Shown: positions 1 to 8,572, counted from the stretch's first letter. The stretch is 8,979 bases of DNA from an uncultured Bacteroidota bacterium (GCA_903923915.1 CAIXZI010000128.1:1-8979), one strand, 5' to 3'. Notes: generated by a model not told the origin, from the sequence alone. Program-made: numbers and translations.

Positions 1-65
1 ATATTGTTTTTGAAAAAGCGTTCATAAATTTTTCAATGTGTAAAGCTACTCAAATATTAATTTAT

Positions 66-73
66 TATCTTTG
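66..73 (+). promoter_or_regulatory. Bacteroidota -7 promoter element for metH
   Basis: The octamer TATCTTTG matches the TAnnTTTG -7 consensus of the primary Bacteroidota sigma factor at every fixed position. Transcription would start near position 80, about 10 bases before the first riboswitch helix, which is where a promoter for this leader should lie. No clear TTG/TTTG -33 box sits at the usual distance of about 20 bases; the nearest candidate, TGTG at 37-40, leaves a 25-base gap. The -7 match and its placement are seen; promoter activity is inferred. Confidence 0.55.
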
Positions 74-90
74 CATTAGTTCTTTTTCAA

Positions 91-206
91 ACTTATCAAG
101 AAAGGCTGAGGGATACGCCCTTTGAAGCCTTGGCAACCAACTAAAAGGGATAATATCCTTGGAAAACCGGTGCCAACTCGTTTTGCTATATGCAGAAAAG
201 ATAAGT
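91..206 (+). promoter_or_regulatory. SAM-I (S-box) riboswitch aptamer
   Basis: This RNA senses S-adenosylmethionine and lowers expression of methionine genes when SAM is plentiful. The S-box core is present in order. P1 is closed by ACTTATC (91-97) with GATAAGT (200-206), a perfect 7-bp helix. P2 pairs AGGC (103-106) with GCCT (127-130) and GGG (110-112) with CCC (118-120), with kink-turn-like UGA segments near 107-109 and 123-125. The conserved GGCAACC lies at 132-138 and GGTGCCAA at 169-176, framing P3. A short P4 is closed around TTTGC/GCAGA (about 182-196), followed by the GAAAAGATAAG closing strand. It lies directly ahead of metH, a classic S-box target. Class assignment is secure from the motifs; the L2 pseudoknot was not checked base by base. 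Confidence 0.94.
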
Positions 207-250
207 CAGTTTAGATAATGAGTAACGAAATTCATATAATCTCTTCTGAC
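205..250 (+). promoter_or_regulatory. Putative antiterminator of the metH leader
   Basis: GTCAG (205-209) can pair with CTGAC (246-250). After a 3x3 internal loop, AGAT (213-216) pairs with ATCT (239-242), and ATG (218-220) pairs with TAT (235-237) with one G-U. The helix uses two bases of the 3' strand of riboswitch P1 and almost the whole 5' arm of the downstream terminator, so it excludes both. That is the logic expected of a SAM-off, read-through state. An alternative using CAGAA (193-197) with TTCTG (244-248) is also possible. The pairings are seen; the regulatory role is inferred from S-box precedent. Confidence 0.5.
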
Positions 251-276
251 GATAGTTTGAAGGGATTTTTTATTTT
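238..276 (+). terminator. Attenuator terminator of the SAM riboswitch
   Basis: AATCTCTTC (238-246) pairs with GAAGGGATT (259-267) over 9 bp including one G-U, with a 12-base loop. It is followed by a U-rich run (268-276) broken by one A. The tail ends six bases before the metH start codon. When SAM stabilises P1, this hairpin should form and stop transcription before metH. Its 3' arm also contains the only purine-rich, Shine-Dalgarno-like stretch in the leader (AAGGGA, 260-265), but that is about 17 bases from the ATG, too far to be a normal ribosome site. Confidence 0.7.
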
Positions 277-282
277 ATAGAT

Positions 283-3200
283 ATGGCAGATATTAGAAAA
301 GAATTAGAAAAAAGAGTTTTGGTTATTGACGGTGCAATGGGTACCATGATTCAGCAATACAAGCTGGAAGAAAAAGATTACCGAGGTAAACGCTTTGCCG
401 ATTTTCATAAAGATGTAAAAGGCAACAACGATTTGCTTTCTATTACGCAGCCCGAGATTATTAAAACCATTCATAAAGAATATTTAAAAGCAGGTGCTGA
501 TATTATTGAAACCAATACCTTTAGCGGAACCACCATTGCTATGGCTGATTACGATATGCAGGATTTGGTGTATGAACTAAACTACGAATCGGCTAAAATT
601 GCCAAAGAAGCCATCAAAGAATTTTTGGCTTCGCCCGAAGGAAAAGGCAGAGAGGTTGCTTTTGTAGCAGGTGCAATCGGACCAACAAATCGTACATTAT
701 CCTTATCTCCCAATGTAAACGATCCCGGTTTTCGTGCGGTTACCTTTGATGAATTAGTGGAAGCTTATACCGAACAAGTGCGTGGTTTGCTTGATGGAGG
801 TGCAGATGTTTTATTAATTGAAACTATTTTTGATACACTGAATGCGAAGGCTGCTTTATTTGCTATTCAAAATTATGCTGAAAAGATAAATAAAAAAGTT
901 CCTGTCATGGTTTCTGGGACTATTACAGATGCCAGTGGACGGACACTTTCAGGGCAAACAACCGAAGCATTTTTAAATTCGGTATCGCATGTTGATTTGC
1001 TAAGTGTTGGTTTAAATTGTGCACTGGGTGCAAAAGATATGCGCCCCTATCTGGAAGAGCTTTCTACCAAAGCACCTTTTTATGTAAGTGCGTATCCTAA
1101 TGCGGGTTTGCCTAATCAGTTTGGTGAATACGATGAAGATGCTCACACCATGGGACATCAGATAGAAGATTTTTTGCAAGCCGGATTTTTAAATATTGTG
1201 GGTGGTTGTTGTGGAACAACGCCTGCGCACATACAACGCATTGCCGAGTTAGCTAAAACAGCTAAGCCTCGAAAAAGACCTGAGCCTGATACCTTGATGC
1301 ACTTAAGTGGTTTGGAGCCATTAACGCTTCGTCCTGAAAGTAATTTTATGAATGTGGGCGAACGTACAAACGTTACCGGTTCTAAAAAATTCTTACGATT
1401 AATTAAAGAAGAAAATTTTGAAGAAGCTCTGTCTATTGCTAAAGACCAAGTTGATGGCGGCGCACAGGTTATTGATGTAAATATGGATGAAGGTATGTTG
1501 GATAGCGAAGCTGCGATGACCAAATTCTTAAACCTGATTGCATCTGAGCCTGATATTAGTAAAGTGCCTATCATGATTGACTCTTCTAAATGGAGCGTTA
1601 TTGAAGCGGGCTTGAAATGTGTACAAGGTAAGGCCATTGTAAATTCTATTTCCTTAAAAGAAGGCGAAGCAAAATTTATTGAACAGGCACATAAAATAAA
1701 ACAATATGGCGCTGCTGTTATTGTGATGGCTTTTGATGAAGTGGGACAAGCGGATACCTATCAACGTCGTATAGATATTTGCAAACGTGCTTATGATGTA
1801 TTGGTAAATAAAGTTAATTTCCCACCGCAGGATATTATTTTCGACCCTAATATTTTTCCTGTCGCAACTGGGATGGAAGAACATCGTTTAAACGCACTCG
1901 ATTTTTTTAATGCAACTAAATGGATAAAAGAAAATCTGCCTCACGCAAAAGTGAGTGGTGGTGTAAGTAACGTATCTTTCTCTTTCAGAGGAAATGATCA
2001 TGTGCGCGAAGCTATTCACGGTGCATTTTTATACCACGCTGTTAAAAACGGAATGGATATGGGTATCGTTAATCCATCTCAATTGCAGGTGTATGATGAT
2101 ATTGATAAAACATTATTAGAATTAGTTGAAGATGTTTTATTAGACAGAAGAGATGATGCCACCGAACGATTGGTTGAACATGCTGAAACACTAAAAGGAG
2201 TATCTGCACAAAAAACCGAGAAAGACGAACAATGGCGAAAAGGCACAGTAGAAGAGCGTTTGAGCCATGCCTTAGTAAAAGGTTTAGTTGAATATATTGA
2301 TGTTGATACTGAAGAAGCCAGAGTGAAATTAGGTCGTCCGTTACATGTTATTGAAGGTCCTTTAATGGACGGAATGAATGTAGTAGGAGATTTATTTGGC
2401 AGTGGAAAAATGTTTTTACCGCAAGTTGTAAAAAGCGCGCGTGTAATGAAAAAAGCTGTTGCGTATTTGGAACCATACTTACAAGCAGAAAAAGATGCCA
2501 ATAAACTAGCGGGTATTGTTGGTAACGGAAGAACCAACGCAGGTAAAATATTAATGGCAACCGTTAAAGGTGATGTACACGATATTGGTAAAAATATTGT
2601 GGGTGTTGTTTTAGCCTGTAACAATTATGAAATTGTTGACTTAGGTGTAATGGTTTCTTGTGATAAAATTTTAGAAGAAGCTAAAAAACATAATGTTGAT
2701 GTTATTGGCTTAAGCGGGTTAATTACTCCATCACTTGATGAAATGGTGCATGTAGCCAAAGAGATGGAACGTTTGGGCTTTAAAACTCCATTATTAATTG
2801 GTGGCGCAACTACATCAAAAGTACATACCGCTGTTAAAATTGCACAAAATTATTCAGGACCTGTAGTGCATGTAAACGATGCCAGTAAATCGGTTCCGGT
2901 TGCCAGCAGTCTTATTTCTGAAGAGTTGCGTGCTGAGTTTATGGAAGGTGTAAATAAAGATTATGCCCGTGTGCGCGAACAAAATAAAAATGCACAAGGA
3001 CAAAATAAATTTATTTCTATTGCAGATGCTCGCAAAAATAAATTCGCTATTGATTGGAATACAACTGAAATCACCAAGCCTTCATTCATTGGTAATAAAG
3101 TTTTTGATAATTATTCATTAACTGAAATTGTAGAGTACATAGATTGGACGCCCTTCTTTATTTCCTGGGAAATGAAAGGGTCTTATCCTAAAATTTTAAA

Positions 3201-3978
3201 AGACCCAACGCGTGGTGCAGAAGCAACTAAGTTGTTTAACGATGCTCAAAACATGCTGAAGAAAATAATTGCAGAAAAATGGTTAACGGCAAAAGCTGTT
3301 GTCGGCATTTATCCTGCCAATGCAACCCAAGATGATATTGAAGTGTATGCAGATGAAAAAAGAGAAAAAGCAATTCATACATTTCATACCATTCGTCAGC
3401 AGACTAAAAAACCTGCCGGGCAATTTAATACAGCTTTATCAGATTTCATTTCTCCAAAAGGCAAAGCAGATTACATAGGAACTTTTGCTCTAACAACAGG
3501 TATTGGCATTGATGAACACGTTGCTAAGTTTGAAAAAGACCATGATGATTATTCGGCTATTATGCTAAAAGCATTAGCAGATAGGCTTGCAGAGGCCTTT
3601 GCAGAATTGATGCATAAAAAAGTGCGTACCGAATTATGGGGCTACGCAAAAGATGAAAATTTAAATACCGAAGATTTAATTAAGGAAGAATATGCAGGTA
3701 TTCGTCCGGCACCGGGTTACCCTGCGCAGCCTGATCATACAGAGAAACCTATCATCTGGAAATTATTAGATGTAGAAAAAAATACAGGCATGATATTAAC
3801 CGAAAGCATGGCCATGGTTCCTACAGCGGCTGTAAGTGGTTTGTATTTCGCGCATTCGCAATCGCATTATTTTGGTATTGGTAAAATTGCAAAAGACCAG
3901 GTTGAAGATTATGCAAAACGTAAAGGCATGAGCTTAGATAAGGCAGAGCGTTGGCTTGGCCCTAACTTAGGGTATTAA
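283..3978 (+). CDS. metH: Cobalamin-dependent methionine synthase, full length
   Basis: A cytoplasmic enzyme that transfers a methyl group from 5-methyltetrahydrofolate to homocysteine through methylcobalamin, giving methionine and tetrahydrofolate. At 1231 aa it matches the E. coli enzyme (1227 aa), with all modules in one chain. The homocysteine domain (about 5-330) has zinc ligands C246, C309 and C310, the last two in a GGCCGTTP motif. The pterin domain (about 350-620) opens with [11 protein letters not shown] at 357. The four-helix cap (about 655-745) is followed by the B12 domain (about 755-890) with D764-x-H766-x-x-G769, whose His is the lower cobalt ligand, and SGLITPSL. The reactivation domain (about 905-1231) carries RPAPGY at 1141-1146, which binds SAM for reductive remethylation. 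The ATG at 283 suits both the N-terminal alignment and the leader. There is no strong ribosome site, as is usual in Bacteroidota. Regulation is by the upstream SAM-I riboswitch; no cobalamin riboswitch is seen. No key residue is missing. Confidence 0.98.
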   Translation: MADIRKELEKRVLVIDGAMGTMIQQYKLEEKDYRGKRFADFHKDVKGNNDLLSITQPEIIKTIHKEYLKAGADIIETNTFSGTTIAMADYDMQDLVYELNYESAKIAKEAIKEFLASPEGKGREVAFVAGAIGPTNRTLSLSPNVNDPGFRAVTFDELVEAYTEQVRGLLDGGADVLLIETIFDTLNAKAALFAIQNYAEKINKKVPVMVSGTITDASGRTLSGQTTEAFLNSVSHVDLLSVGLNCALGAKDMRPYLEELSTKAPFYVSAYPNAGLPNQFGEYDEDAHTMGHQIEDFLQAGFLNIVGGCCGTTPAHIQRIAELAKTAKPRKRPEPDTLMHLSGLEPLTLRPESNFMNVGERTNVTGSKKFLRLIKEENFEEALSIAKDQVDGGAQVIDVNMDEGMLDSEAAMTKFLNLIASEPDISKVPIMIDSSKWSVIEAGLKCVQGKAIVNSISLKEGEAKFIEQAHKIKQYGAAVIVMAFDEVGQADTYQRRIDICKRAYDVLVNKVNFPPQDIIFDPNIFPVATGMEEHRLNALDFFNATKWIKENLPHAKVSGGVSNVSFSFRGNDHVREAIHGAFLYHAVKNGMDMGIVNPSQLQVYDDIDKTLLELVEDVLLDRRDDATERLVEHAETLKGVSAQKTEKDEQWRKGTVEERLSHALVKGLVEYIDVDTEEARVKLGRPLHVIEGPLMDGMNVVGDLFGSGKMFLPQVVKSARVMKKAVAYLEPYLQAEKDANKLAGIVGNGRTNAGKILMATVKGDVHDIGKNIVGVVLACNNYEIVDLGVMVSCDKILEEAKKHNVDVIGLSGLITPSLDEMVHVAKEMERLGFKTPLLIGGATTSKVHTAVKIAQNYSGPVVHVNDASKSVPVASSLISEELRAEFMEGVNKDYARVREQNKNAQGQNKFISIADARKNKFAIDWNTTEITKPSFIGNKVFDNYSLTEIVEYIDWTPFFISWEMKGSYPKILKDPTRGAEATKLFNDAQNMLKKIIAEKWLTAKAVVGIYPANATQDDIEVYADEKREKAIHTFHTIRQQTKKPAGQFNTALSDFISPKGKADYIGTFALTTGIGIDEHVAKFEKDHDDYSAIMLKALADRLAEAFAELMHKKVRTELWGYAKDENLNTEDLIKEEYAGIRPAPGYPAQPDHTEKPIIWKLLDVEKNTGMILTESMAMVPTAAVSGLYFAHSQSHYFGIGKIAKDQVEDYAKRKGMSLDKAERWLGPNLGY

Positions 3979-3979
3979 A

Positions 3980-4007
3980 TCTATTTTAAAAATAGAATTT
4001 TTATTTT
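3980..4007 (+). terminator. Weak A/T-rich hairpin after metH
   Basis: TCTATTT (3980-3986) pairs with AAATAGA (3990-3996) around a 3-base loop and is followed by a T-rich run (3998-4007). The shape is that of an intrinsic terminator, but the stem has a single G-C pair, so it may be leaky or irrelevant. If it leaks, the histidine kinase 43 bases downstream of metH could be partly cotranscribed and so fall indirectly under SAM control. Confidence 0.3.
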
Positions 4008-4021
4008 AACTTCATCCTGTT

Positions 4022-5290
4022 ATGCAGATTACAAAAGTGTGGAGTAAGATTATTAGAGCGGGGGTTGATGAAGAGCAAACACTTACTTTTTCTGATATAC
4101 TTAAAAAATGTAAAAGATTAGCTTTACTCTGTGTGTTTTTTTCTACATTTTACTTTTGTTTTTTCTTGGTTAAAGCCTTATACCTCCCTCTTGTTGCAAT
4201 ATCATTTGCCATTGTAATATTTGCACTTGCTATTTTTTCTAATCACTTAAAAAAGCATCTTGTATCTAGCATTTTATTATTGTTTAATACAAATTATTGC
4301 GTTGCTTTTTTTTCAATTTATCTTGGGTTTAATTCAGGTATTCACCTTTATTTATTTACATCGCCGTTAATTATATTGTCGCTATTTCATGGAAAAGGAA
4401 AGCGCATTATTTTTATTTCGATGATTACGTACCTAATAAACTTTCTTGTGTTAATTTTTATAAAAAAATATTATAAGATAAGCTTTATTCAGCTAGACAA
4501 ATCAGAGTTGGAATTTTTATATATGACAAATTTTATATTTGCCATAACTATTCTTATTACGTTATGCTTATATTTTTTGTTAAATAATGAAAAAATAAAT
4601 CATTTATTACTGGCCAAAAACCTTGAAATGGCTAAAGAAATAGCCGTGCGGCAAACAGCAGAAAAATTTGCTAAAACAGCCTTAAAAGAAAAGGAGTTGT
4701 TGCTTGGAGAAATACACCACCGTGTAAAAAATAACTTGGCTATAATATCCGCACTTATTAACCTTCAGATTGAAAATTTAAAGGATGATGAAAGTAAAAT
4801 AATTTTTGAAGAAACTAAAGATAGGATATATTCGATGGCATTGATACATAATCAACTATACCAAAATAAATCTTTTGCACAAATAGAGTTTGCTCAATAC
4901 ATTAATAATTTCTGTTCTTACTTGGTTAAAAGTTACCAAACAAACCCTAATATTGAGATAATAGAAAAAACTACAGCGGTATTTCTGGATATAAAAACGG
5001 CGATACCTTGTGCGCTTATTTTAAATGAGCTTATTACCAATGCTTTTAAACATGCTTTCAAAAATAATGGCAAAGGTAAAATTGAAGTTGGGTTAAAAGT
5101 TATAGTAGATAAACAAATTCTTTTTTACGTTTCAGATACGGGTATAGGCATGGATAGCAAGCAATTACAAGCTACCAGTATGGGTATGAGTTTAATTACT
5201 TCGTTAATTGAACAGATTGATGGAAAACTGGAATATTTAAATCAAAATGGAAGTACGTTTTTGATTACATTTTCTAATCAAAATGTATAA
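4022..5290 (+). CDS. Membrane sensor histidine kinase, HisKA_2 type, orphan
   Basis: A predicted inner-membrane sensor kinase that autophosphorylates on histidine and passes the phosphate to an unidentified response regulator. After about 30 polar residues come roughly six hydrophobic segments (about 33-50, 53-73, 80-101, 108-122, 128-147, 167-187) with almost no periplasmic loop, so any signal is probably sensed within or near the membrane. A charged helix (188-230), probably coiled coil, leads to the dimerisation domain with EIHHRVKNNL; H233, just before the Arg, is the expected phosphoacceptor. The ATPase domain has an N box (N335, E336, N340, H344), a G1 box DTGIGM (372-377) and a G2-like SMGMS (386-390). 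PAS, HAMP and receiver domains are absent. It starts 43 bases after metH with no evident promoter, and no regulator gene lies nearby. Base composition is very A/T-rich, at least partly because of the membrane segments. The family call is firm; ligand and target are unknown. Confidence 0.9.
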   Translation: MQITKVWSKIIRAGVDEEQTLTFSDILKKCKRLALLCVFFSTFYFCFFLVKALYLPLVAISFAIVIFALAIFSNHLKKHLVSSILLLFNTNYCVAFFSIYLGFNSGIHLYLFTSPLIILSLFHGKGKRIIFISMITYLINFLVLIFIKKYYKISFIQLDKSELEFLYMTNFIFAITILITLCLYFLLNNEKINHLLLAKNLEMAKEIAVRQTAEKFAKTALKEKELLLGEIHHRVKNNLAIISALINLQIENLKDDESKIIFEETKDRIYSMALIHNQLYQNKSFAQIEFAQYINNFCSYLVKSYQTNPNIEIIEKTTAVFLDIKTAIPCALILNELITNAFKHAFKNNGKGKIEVGLKVIVDKQILFYVSDTGIGMDSKQLQATSMGMSLITSLIEQIDGKLEYLNQNGSTFLITFSNQNV

Positions 5291-5477
5291 TCACAAGTAA
5301 AAGCAACCTTTATAAAGTGCTGTATTTACGTTAGGTATTAGCTCCTTATTTTAGTTTTTATAATGGTTTCACTGCATGCAAAAGCATTTATTGCAAGCTG
5401 CCGGAATGCCCAAACTACCTAAAAAATGAGCAAAATACCGTTCATAAAATTGGTATATCTCAGCATAAAAATATTTA

Positions 5478-5485
5478 TACCTTAG
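5478..5485 (+). promoter_or_regulatory. Possible -7 promoter element for the M16 peptidase gene
   Basis: TACCTTAG matches TAnnTTTG at five of six fixed positions and lies 17 bases ahead of the start codon, which would give a very short leader. A TTG at 5450-5452 is the only nearby -33 candidate, and its gap of 25 bases is longer than usual. The rest of the 212-base spacer (5291-5502) shows only short, weak inverted repeats and no confident terminator for the kinase gene. Confidence 0.3.
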
Positions 5486-5502
5486 CTTCATAAATTTAAA
5501 GT

Positions 5503-8394
5503 ATGATTACTAAAAAACTTCTTGCATCGGCAACGCTTTCGTTAGCCATTGTTGTTGGCACAGCTCAAACAGCTAAAACGTATCCAAATGATCCGTTTAA
5601 ATTAAAAGAGTATAAATTAAAAAATGGTTTAACCGTGTTTATGAGCGTTTATAAAGATGCTCCGCGTGTGTTTACAATGACTGCCACTAAAGCGGGAAGT
5701 AAAAACGACCCGCATGATGCAACCGGTTTGGCTCACTATTTAGAGCACATGCTTTTTAAAGGAACCGATAAATTAGGTACTAAAGATTATGCAAAAGAAG
5801 AGCCATTAATTGGAGCTATTTCAGATAAATACGAAGTGTATCGCAAAACAAAAGATGAAGCAACACGTAAAAAAATCTATCATCAAATAGATAGCTTAAG
5901 TGGTGTGGCTGCTACATTTGCTATTGCCAATGAGTATGATAAACTATGCAGCAGTATGGGTTTAAAGGGTACCAATGCTTTTACGTCTTTTGAACAAACG
6001 GTTTATGTTAACGATGTGCCAAGCAATGAAATTGAAAATTGGTTAGCATTAGAAGCAGAACGTTACCGAAAACCCGTATTGCGTTTATTTCATACCGAGT
6101 TAGAAGCTGTATATGAAGAAAAAAATCGTGGTTTAGATAGTGATGGCTCTAAAGTTTTTGAAGCCTTATTTGAAGGCTTATTTCAACATCATACATACGG
6201 AACTCAAACAACCATTGGTACTATAGACCATTTAAAAAATCCTTCCATGAAAAAAATTATGGAATATTTTAATACCTATTATGTGCCAAACAACATGGCA
6301 GTTATTATTACAGGAGATGTTGACCCTGAAAAAACCATAAAAGAAGTTGAGCAAAAATTTGCTTACATGCAAACTAAATCTGTACCAACTTTTACCTTTG
6401 CACCCGAAGCACCTATTACTGCTCCAATTGTAAAAGAGGTTTATGGCCCGGATGCTGAAAATGTAATGTTTGCTTATCGTTTAGGAGGCATAAACACAGC
6501 AGATGCTGATATGATAAAACTACTGGCACTTATTCTTTCTAACGGAAAAGCGGGGTTAATGGATATTAATTTAAATCAGCAACAACAAGTGTTAGAAGCA
6601 CAAGCTTTTGATTTTGAATTGGCAGATTACTCGGTACTTGCTTTTACAGGAAAACCTAAACAAGACCAAAAATTGGATGAAGTTGTGAAATTGATGAAGC
6701 AACAAATTCAAAATATTAAGGATGGCAAATTTGAAGATTGGTTGATACAAGCCAACTTATCAAACTTAAAATTGAATCTTACCAAAAGTCTTGAAAACAA
6801 TCAAGTTCGCGCTAATGAAATTATGAGTGCTTTTACATCTAATGAAACTTGGGAGCATCATATTGGTTTAATTGATCGTTTATCTAAAATAACTAAACAG
6901 CAAATTATTGATTTTGCTAAGAAAAATTTAAACGACAATTATGTGATAGTTAATAAGTATACTGGCGAAGATAAAAACATGCAAAAGGTTGATAAGCCGG
7001 TTATTACCCCCGTTACAGTTAATAGAGAAGATCAATCTATTTTCTTGAAAGATTTAATGGCAAAAAAACCAGCACCTATTCAACCTGTATTTATTGATTA
7101 TAATAAAGATATTACTAAAGCCAATTTATCTAACGGAATATCTGTAGTTTATAATGCTAATAAAGAAAACGCCACATTTGATTTGTACTACACATTTGAT
7201 ATGGGTAGCAATAATAATAAAATGCTGCCTATTGCTTTAGAGTATTTAAAATACTTGGGCACAAGCAAGTACACGCCAGCACAGTTGCAGGAAGAGTTTT
7301 ATAAATTAGCTTGTTCGTTTGATGTAGTATCTAGAGAAGAACAAACCTTTTTATCATTAAGTGGTTTAAGTGATAATTTTACCAAAGCTCTTGATTTGTT
7401 TGAGCATACACTTGCTAGCGTACAACCTAACCAGGAAGCATTAAATAATTTGGTTGGAGATATGATTAAGCAACGTGAAGATGCTAAACTAAACAAAGGA
7501 GTTATCCTTCAAAAAGGATTATCTAATTATGCTAAGTACGGCGCGCAAAATCCGTTTACCAATGTATTAAGTGATAATGATTTAAAGCAATTAAAAGCGG
7601 CTGATTTAATTAGTGTAATAAATTCTTTAACTAAAACAGAACACCGCATTTTATATTATGGTCCGCTTACTTTAAGTGATGCAACGGCTGCTTTACAAAA
7701 AAATCATTTTAGCGGTACACTTGTAAAACCTACTACGGCTATAAACCTGACAGAGCAAAAAACTGGCGCTCAGGTTTATGTTGTTGATTACGATATGAAA
7801 CAAGCAGAAATTATGATGCTTGGAAAAGGAGAACTTTTTAGCGATGCTAACATTGCCAGCATTAAAATGTATAACGAATATTTTGGCGGAAACATGTCGT
7901 CTATTTTATTCCAGGAATTGCGAGAATCTAAAGCTTTAGCATACTCGGTTGGTGGAAGTTATAAGTTGCCAAATACAAAAAACAAATCGTTTTATGTAAG
8001 TACTTATATTGGTTCTCAGGCTGATAAGTTGGGTGAGGCTTTACAAGGTATGAACGATTTAATTAAAGATTTGCCTAAAGCAGATGTTATGTTTGAATCG
8101 GCTAAAGAAGCCATTATTTCAGGAATCAGAAATGAACGTTTAACTAAAATGGATTTATTGGTTTCTTTTGAAACTGCACGCAGACTTGGTTTAAATTATG
8201 ATGTTAGAAAAAGTGTTTTTGATAAAGTGCAAACCATGACCTTTGCTGATGTGCAAAAATTTCAGCAAACGTATGTAAAAAATGTGCCTTTATCTTTACT
8301 AATAGTTGGTAAAAAAGAATTATTAGATACTAAAACACTTGAAAAATATGGACAAGTAAAATACTTAACACTTAAAGAAGTTTTTGGATACTAA
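5503..8394 (+). CDS. Secreted M16 (insulinase-family) zinc metallopeptidase, two-half chain
   Basis: Predicted to be a zinc peptidase acting in the periplasm or outside the cell on peptides or unfolded polypeptides held in a clamshell chamber. Residues 1-23 form a Sec signal peptide (KK, then a hydrophobic run and small residues near 19-22); there is no lipobox cysteine. The active N-terminal M16 domain has H78-x-x-E81-H82, with H78 and H82 as zinc ligands, E81 as the general base, and E206 as the third ligand (E199 seven residues earlier, as in insulysin). It is followed by an M16_C domain (about 225-430). The second half (about 540-963) lacks HxxEH, as expected of the inactive half, but keeps the substrate-side R807 and Y814 in ELRESKALAY. 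At 963 aa it is the usual length for a two-half single chain. The gap from H82 to E206 is 123 residues instead of about 76, because of a charged helical insert (about 95-145). It has a strong terminator behind it and appears to be transcribed alone. The natural substrate is unknown. Confidence 0.94.
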   Translation: MITKKLLASATLSLAIVVGTAQTAKTYPNDPFKLKEYKLKNGLTVFMSVYKDAPRVFTMTATKAGSKNDPHDATGLAHYLEHMLFKGTDKLGTKDYAKEEPLIGAISDKYEVYRKTKDEATRKKIYHQIDSLSGVAATFAIANEYDKLCSSMGLKGTNAFTSFEQTVYVNDVPSNEIENWLALEAERYRKPVLRLFHTELEAVYEEKNRGLDSDGSKVFEALFEGLFQHHTYGTQTTIGTIDHLKNPSMKKIMEYFNTYYVPNNMAVIITGDVDPEKTIKEVEQKFAYMQTKSVPTFTFAPEAPITAPIVKEVYGPDAENVMFAYRLGGINTADADMIKLLALILSNGKAGLMDINLNQQQQVLEAQAFDFELADYSVLAFTGKPKQDQKLDEVVKLMKQQIQNIKDGKFEDWLIQANLSNLKLNLTKSLENNQVRANEIMSAFTSNETWEHHIGLIDRLSKITKQQIIDFAKKNLNDNYVIVNKYTGEDKNMQKVDKPVITPVTVNREDQSIFLKDLMAKKPAPIQPVFIDYNKDITKANLSNGISVVYNANKENATFDLYYTFDMGSNNNKMLPIALEYLKYLGTSKYTPAQLQEEFYKLACSFDVVSREEQTFLSLSGLSDNFTKALDLFEHTLASVQPNQEALNNLVGDMIKQREDAKLNKGVILQKGLSNYAKYGAQNPFTNVLSDNDLKQLKAADLISVINSLTKTEHRILYYGPLTLSDATAALQKNHFSGTLVKPTTAINLTEQKTGAQVYVVDYDMKQAEIMMLGKGELFSDANIASIKMYNEYFGGNMSSILFQELRESKALAYSVGGSYKLPNTKNKSFYVSTYIGSQADKLGEALQGMNDLIKDLPKADVMFESAKEAIISGIRNERLTKMDLLVSFETARRLGLNYDVRKSVFDKVQTMTFADVQKFQQTYVKNVPLSLLIVGKKELLDTKTLEKYGQVKYLTLKEVFGY

Positions 8395-8417
8395 GTTTAA
8401 GAAGTAAATTAAAAACT

Positions 8418-8451
8418 AAAAAGCGGCGTAATTTATTTGCGCCGCTTTTTT
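8418..8451 (+). terminator. Strong intrinsic terminator after the M16 gene, probably bidirectional
   Basis: GCGGCG (8423-8428) pairs perfectly with CGCCGC (8440-8445) around an 11-base A/T loop, with AAAAA (8418-8422) and TTTTT (8446-8450) extending the stem and a T run following. It begins 23 bases after the M16 stop codon. Read on the minus strand, the same hairpin is followed by TTTTTAGTTTTTAA, so it can also end transcription from the convergent gene at the right. Confidence 0.92.
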
Positions 8452-8481
8452 ATTGAAATTTTTAGACAATGATTAGTTTAT

Positions 8482-8541
8482 GTTGAGCTTGTCGAAACAT
8501 GTGCGTTGCCTGCCCATATCCTTCGACAGGATAAGAATGAC
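8482..8541. repeat. Imperfect palindrome resembling a dispersed intergenic repeat
   Basis: CTTGTCGAA (8488-8496) pairs with TTCGACAGG (8522-8530) over 9 bp with one G-U, around a 25-base centre in which ATG (8499-8501) can pair with CAT (8515-8517). The outer flanks read GTTGAG on the left and ATAAGAATGAC on the right. It sits between two convergent genes, just past the terminator, and is richer in G and C than the flanking DNA. From memory, half-sites of the type TTCGACAAGCTCA followed by GGATGAC-like tails recur in intergenic DNA of many bacterial genomes. Only this one copy is in the window, so repeat status is inferred. Confidence 0.5.
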
Positions 8542-8572
8542 TTATGCTCTTTGACACAAAAAGTTATTGGGT

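Noticed and set aside
1158..2624. Several open minus-strand frames of 70-181 codons lying across metH
   Set aside because: They are antisense shadows of a fully conserved metH reading frame, show no recognisable motif, and read as low-complexity Ser/Thr/Phe-rich sequence.
4022..5290. Histidine kinase gene considered as recently transferred because of its low GC content
   Set aside because: Six membrane helices force T-rich codons (Phe, Leu, Ile), which can account for much of the shift; no flanking repeats, tRNA or integrase are present.
5303..5330. Possible hairpin AGCA-CTTT / AAAG-TGCT after the histidine kinase gene, considered as a terminator
   Set aside because: The stem needs a 2-base bulge and has a very small loop, and no T run follows, so it does not meet the shape of an intrinsic terminator.
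5363..5422. 19-codon ATG-initiated frame in the spacer before the M16 gene
   Set aside because: Too short to stand out from chance, with no ribosome site or conserved feature. It could not be supported as a leader peptide because no attenuator structure follows it.
5435..5456. Inverted repeat ATACC...GGTAT in the spacer before the M16 gene, considered as an operator
   Set aside because: Only 5 bp per arm with a 12-base centre in A/T-rich DNA; this is expected by chance and has no second copy in the window.
5503..5580. M16 protein considered as a lipoprotein
   Set aside because: The signal peptide lacks a cysteine at the cleavage region, so a soluble secreted form is favoured.
7299..7496. 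Open minus-strand frame of 65 codons inside the M16 gene
   Set aside because: It is antisense to a well-supported coding region, with no family resemblance and no promoter or ribosome site.
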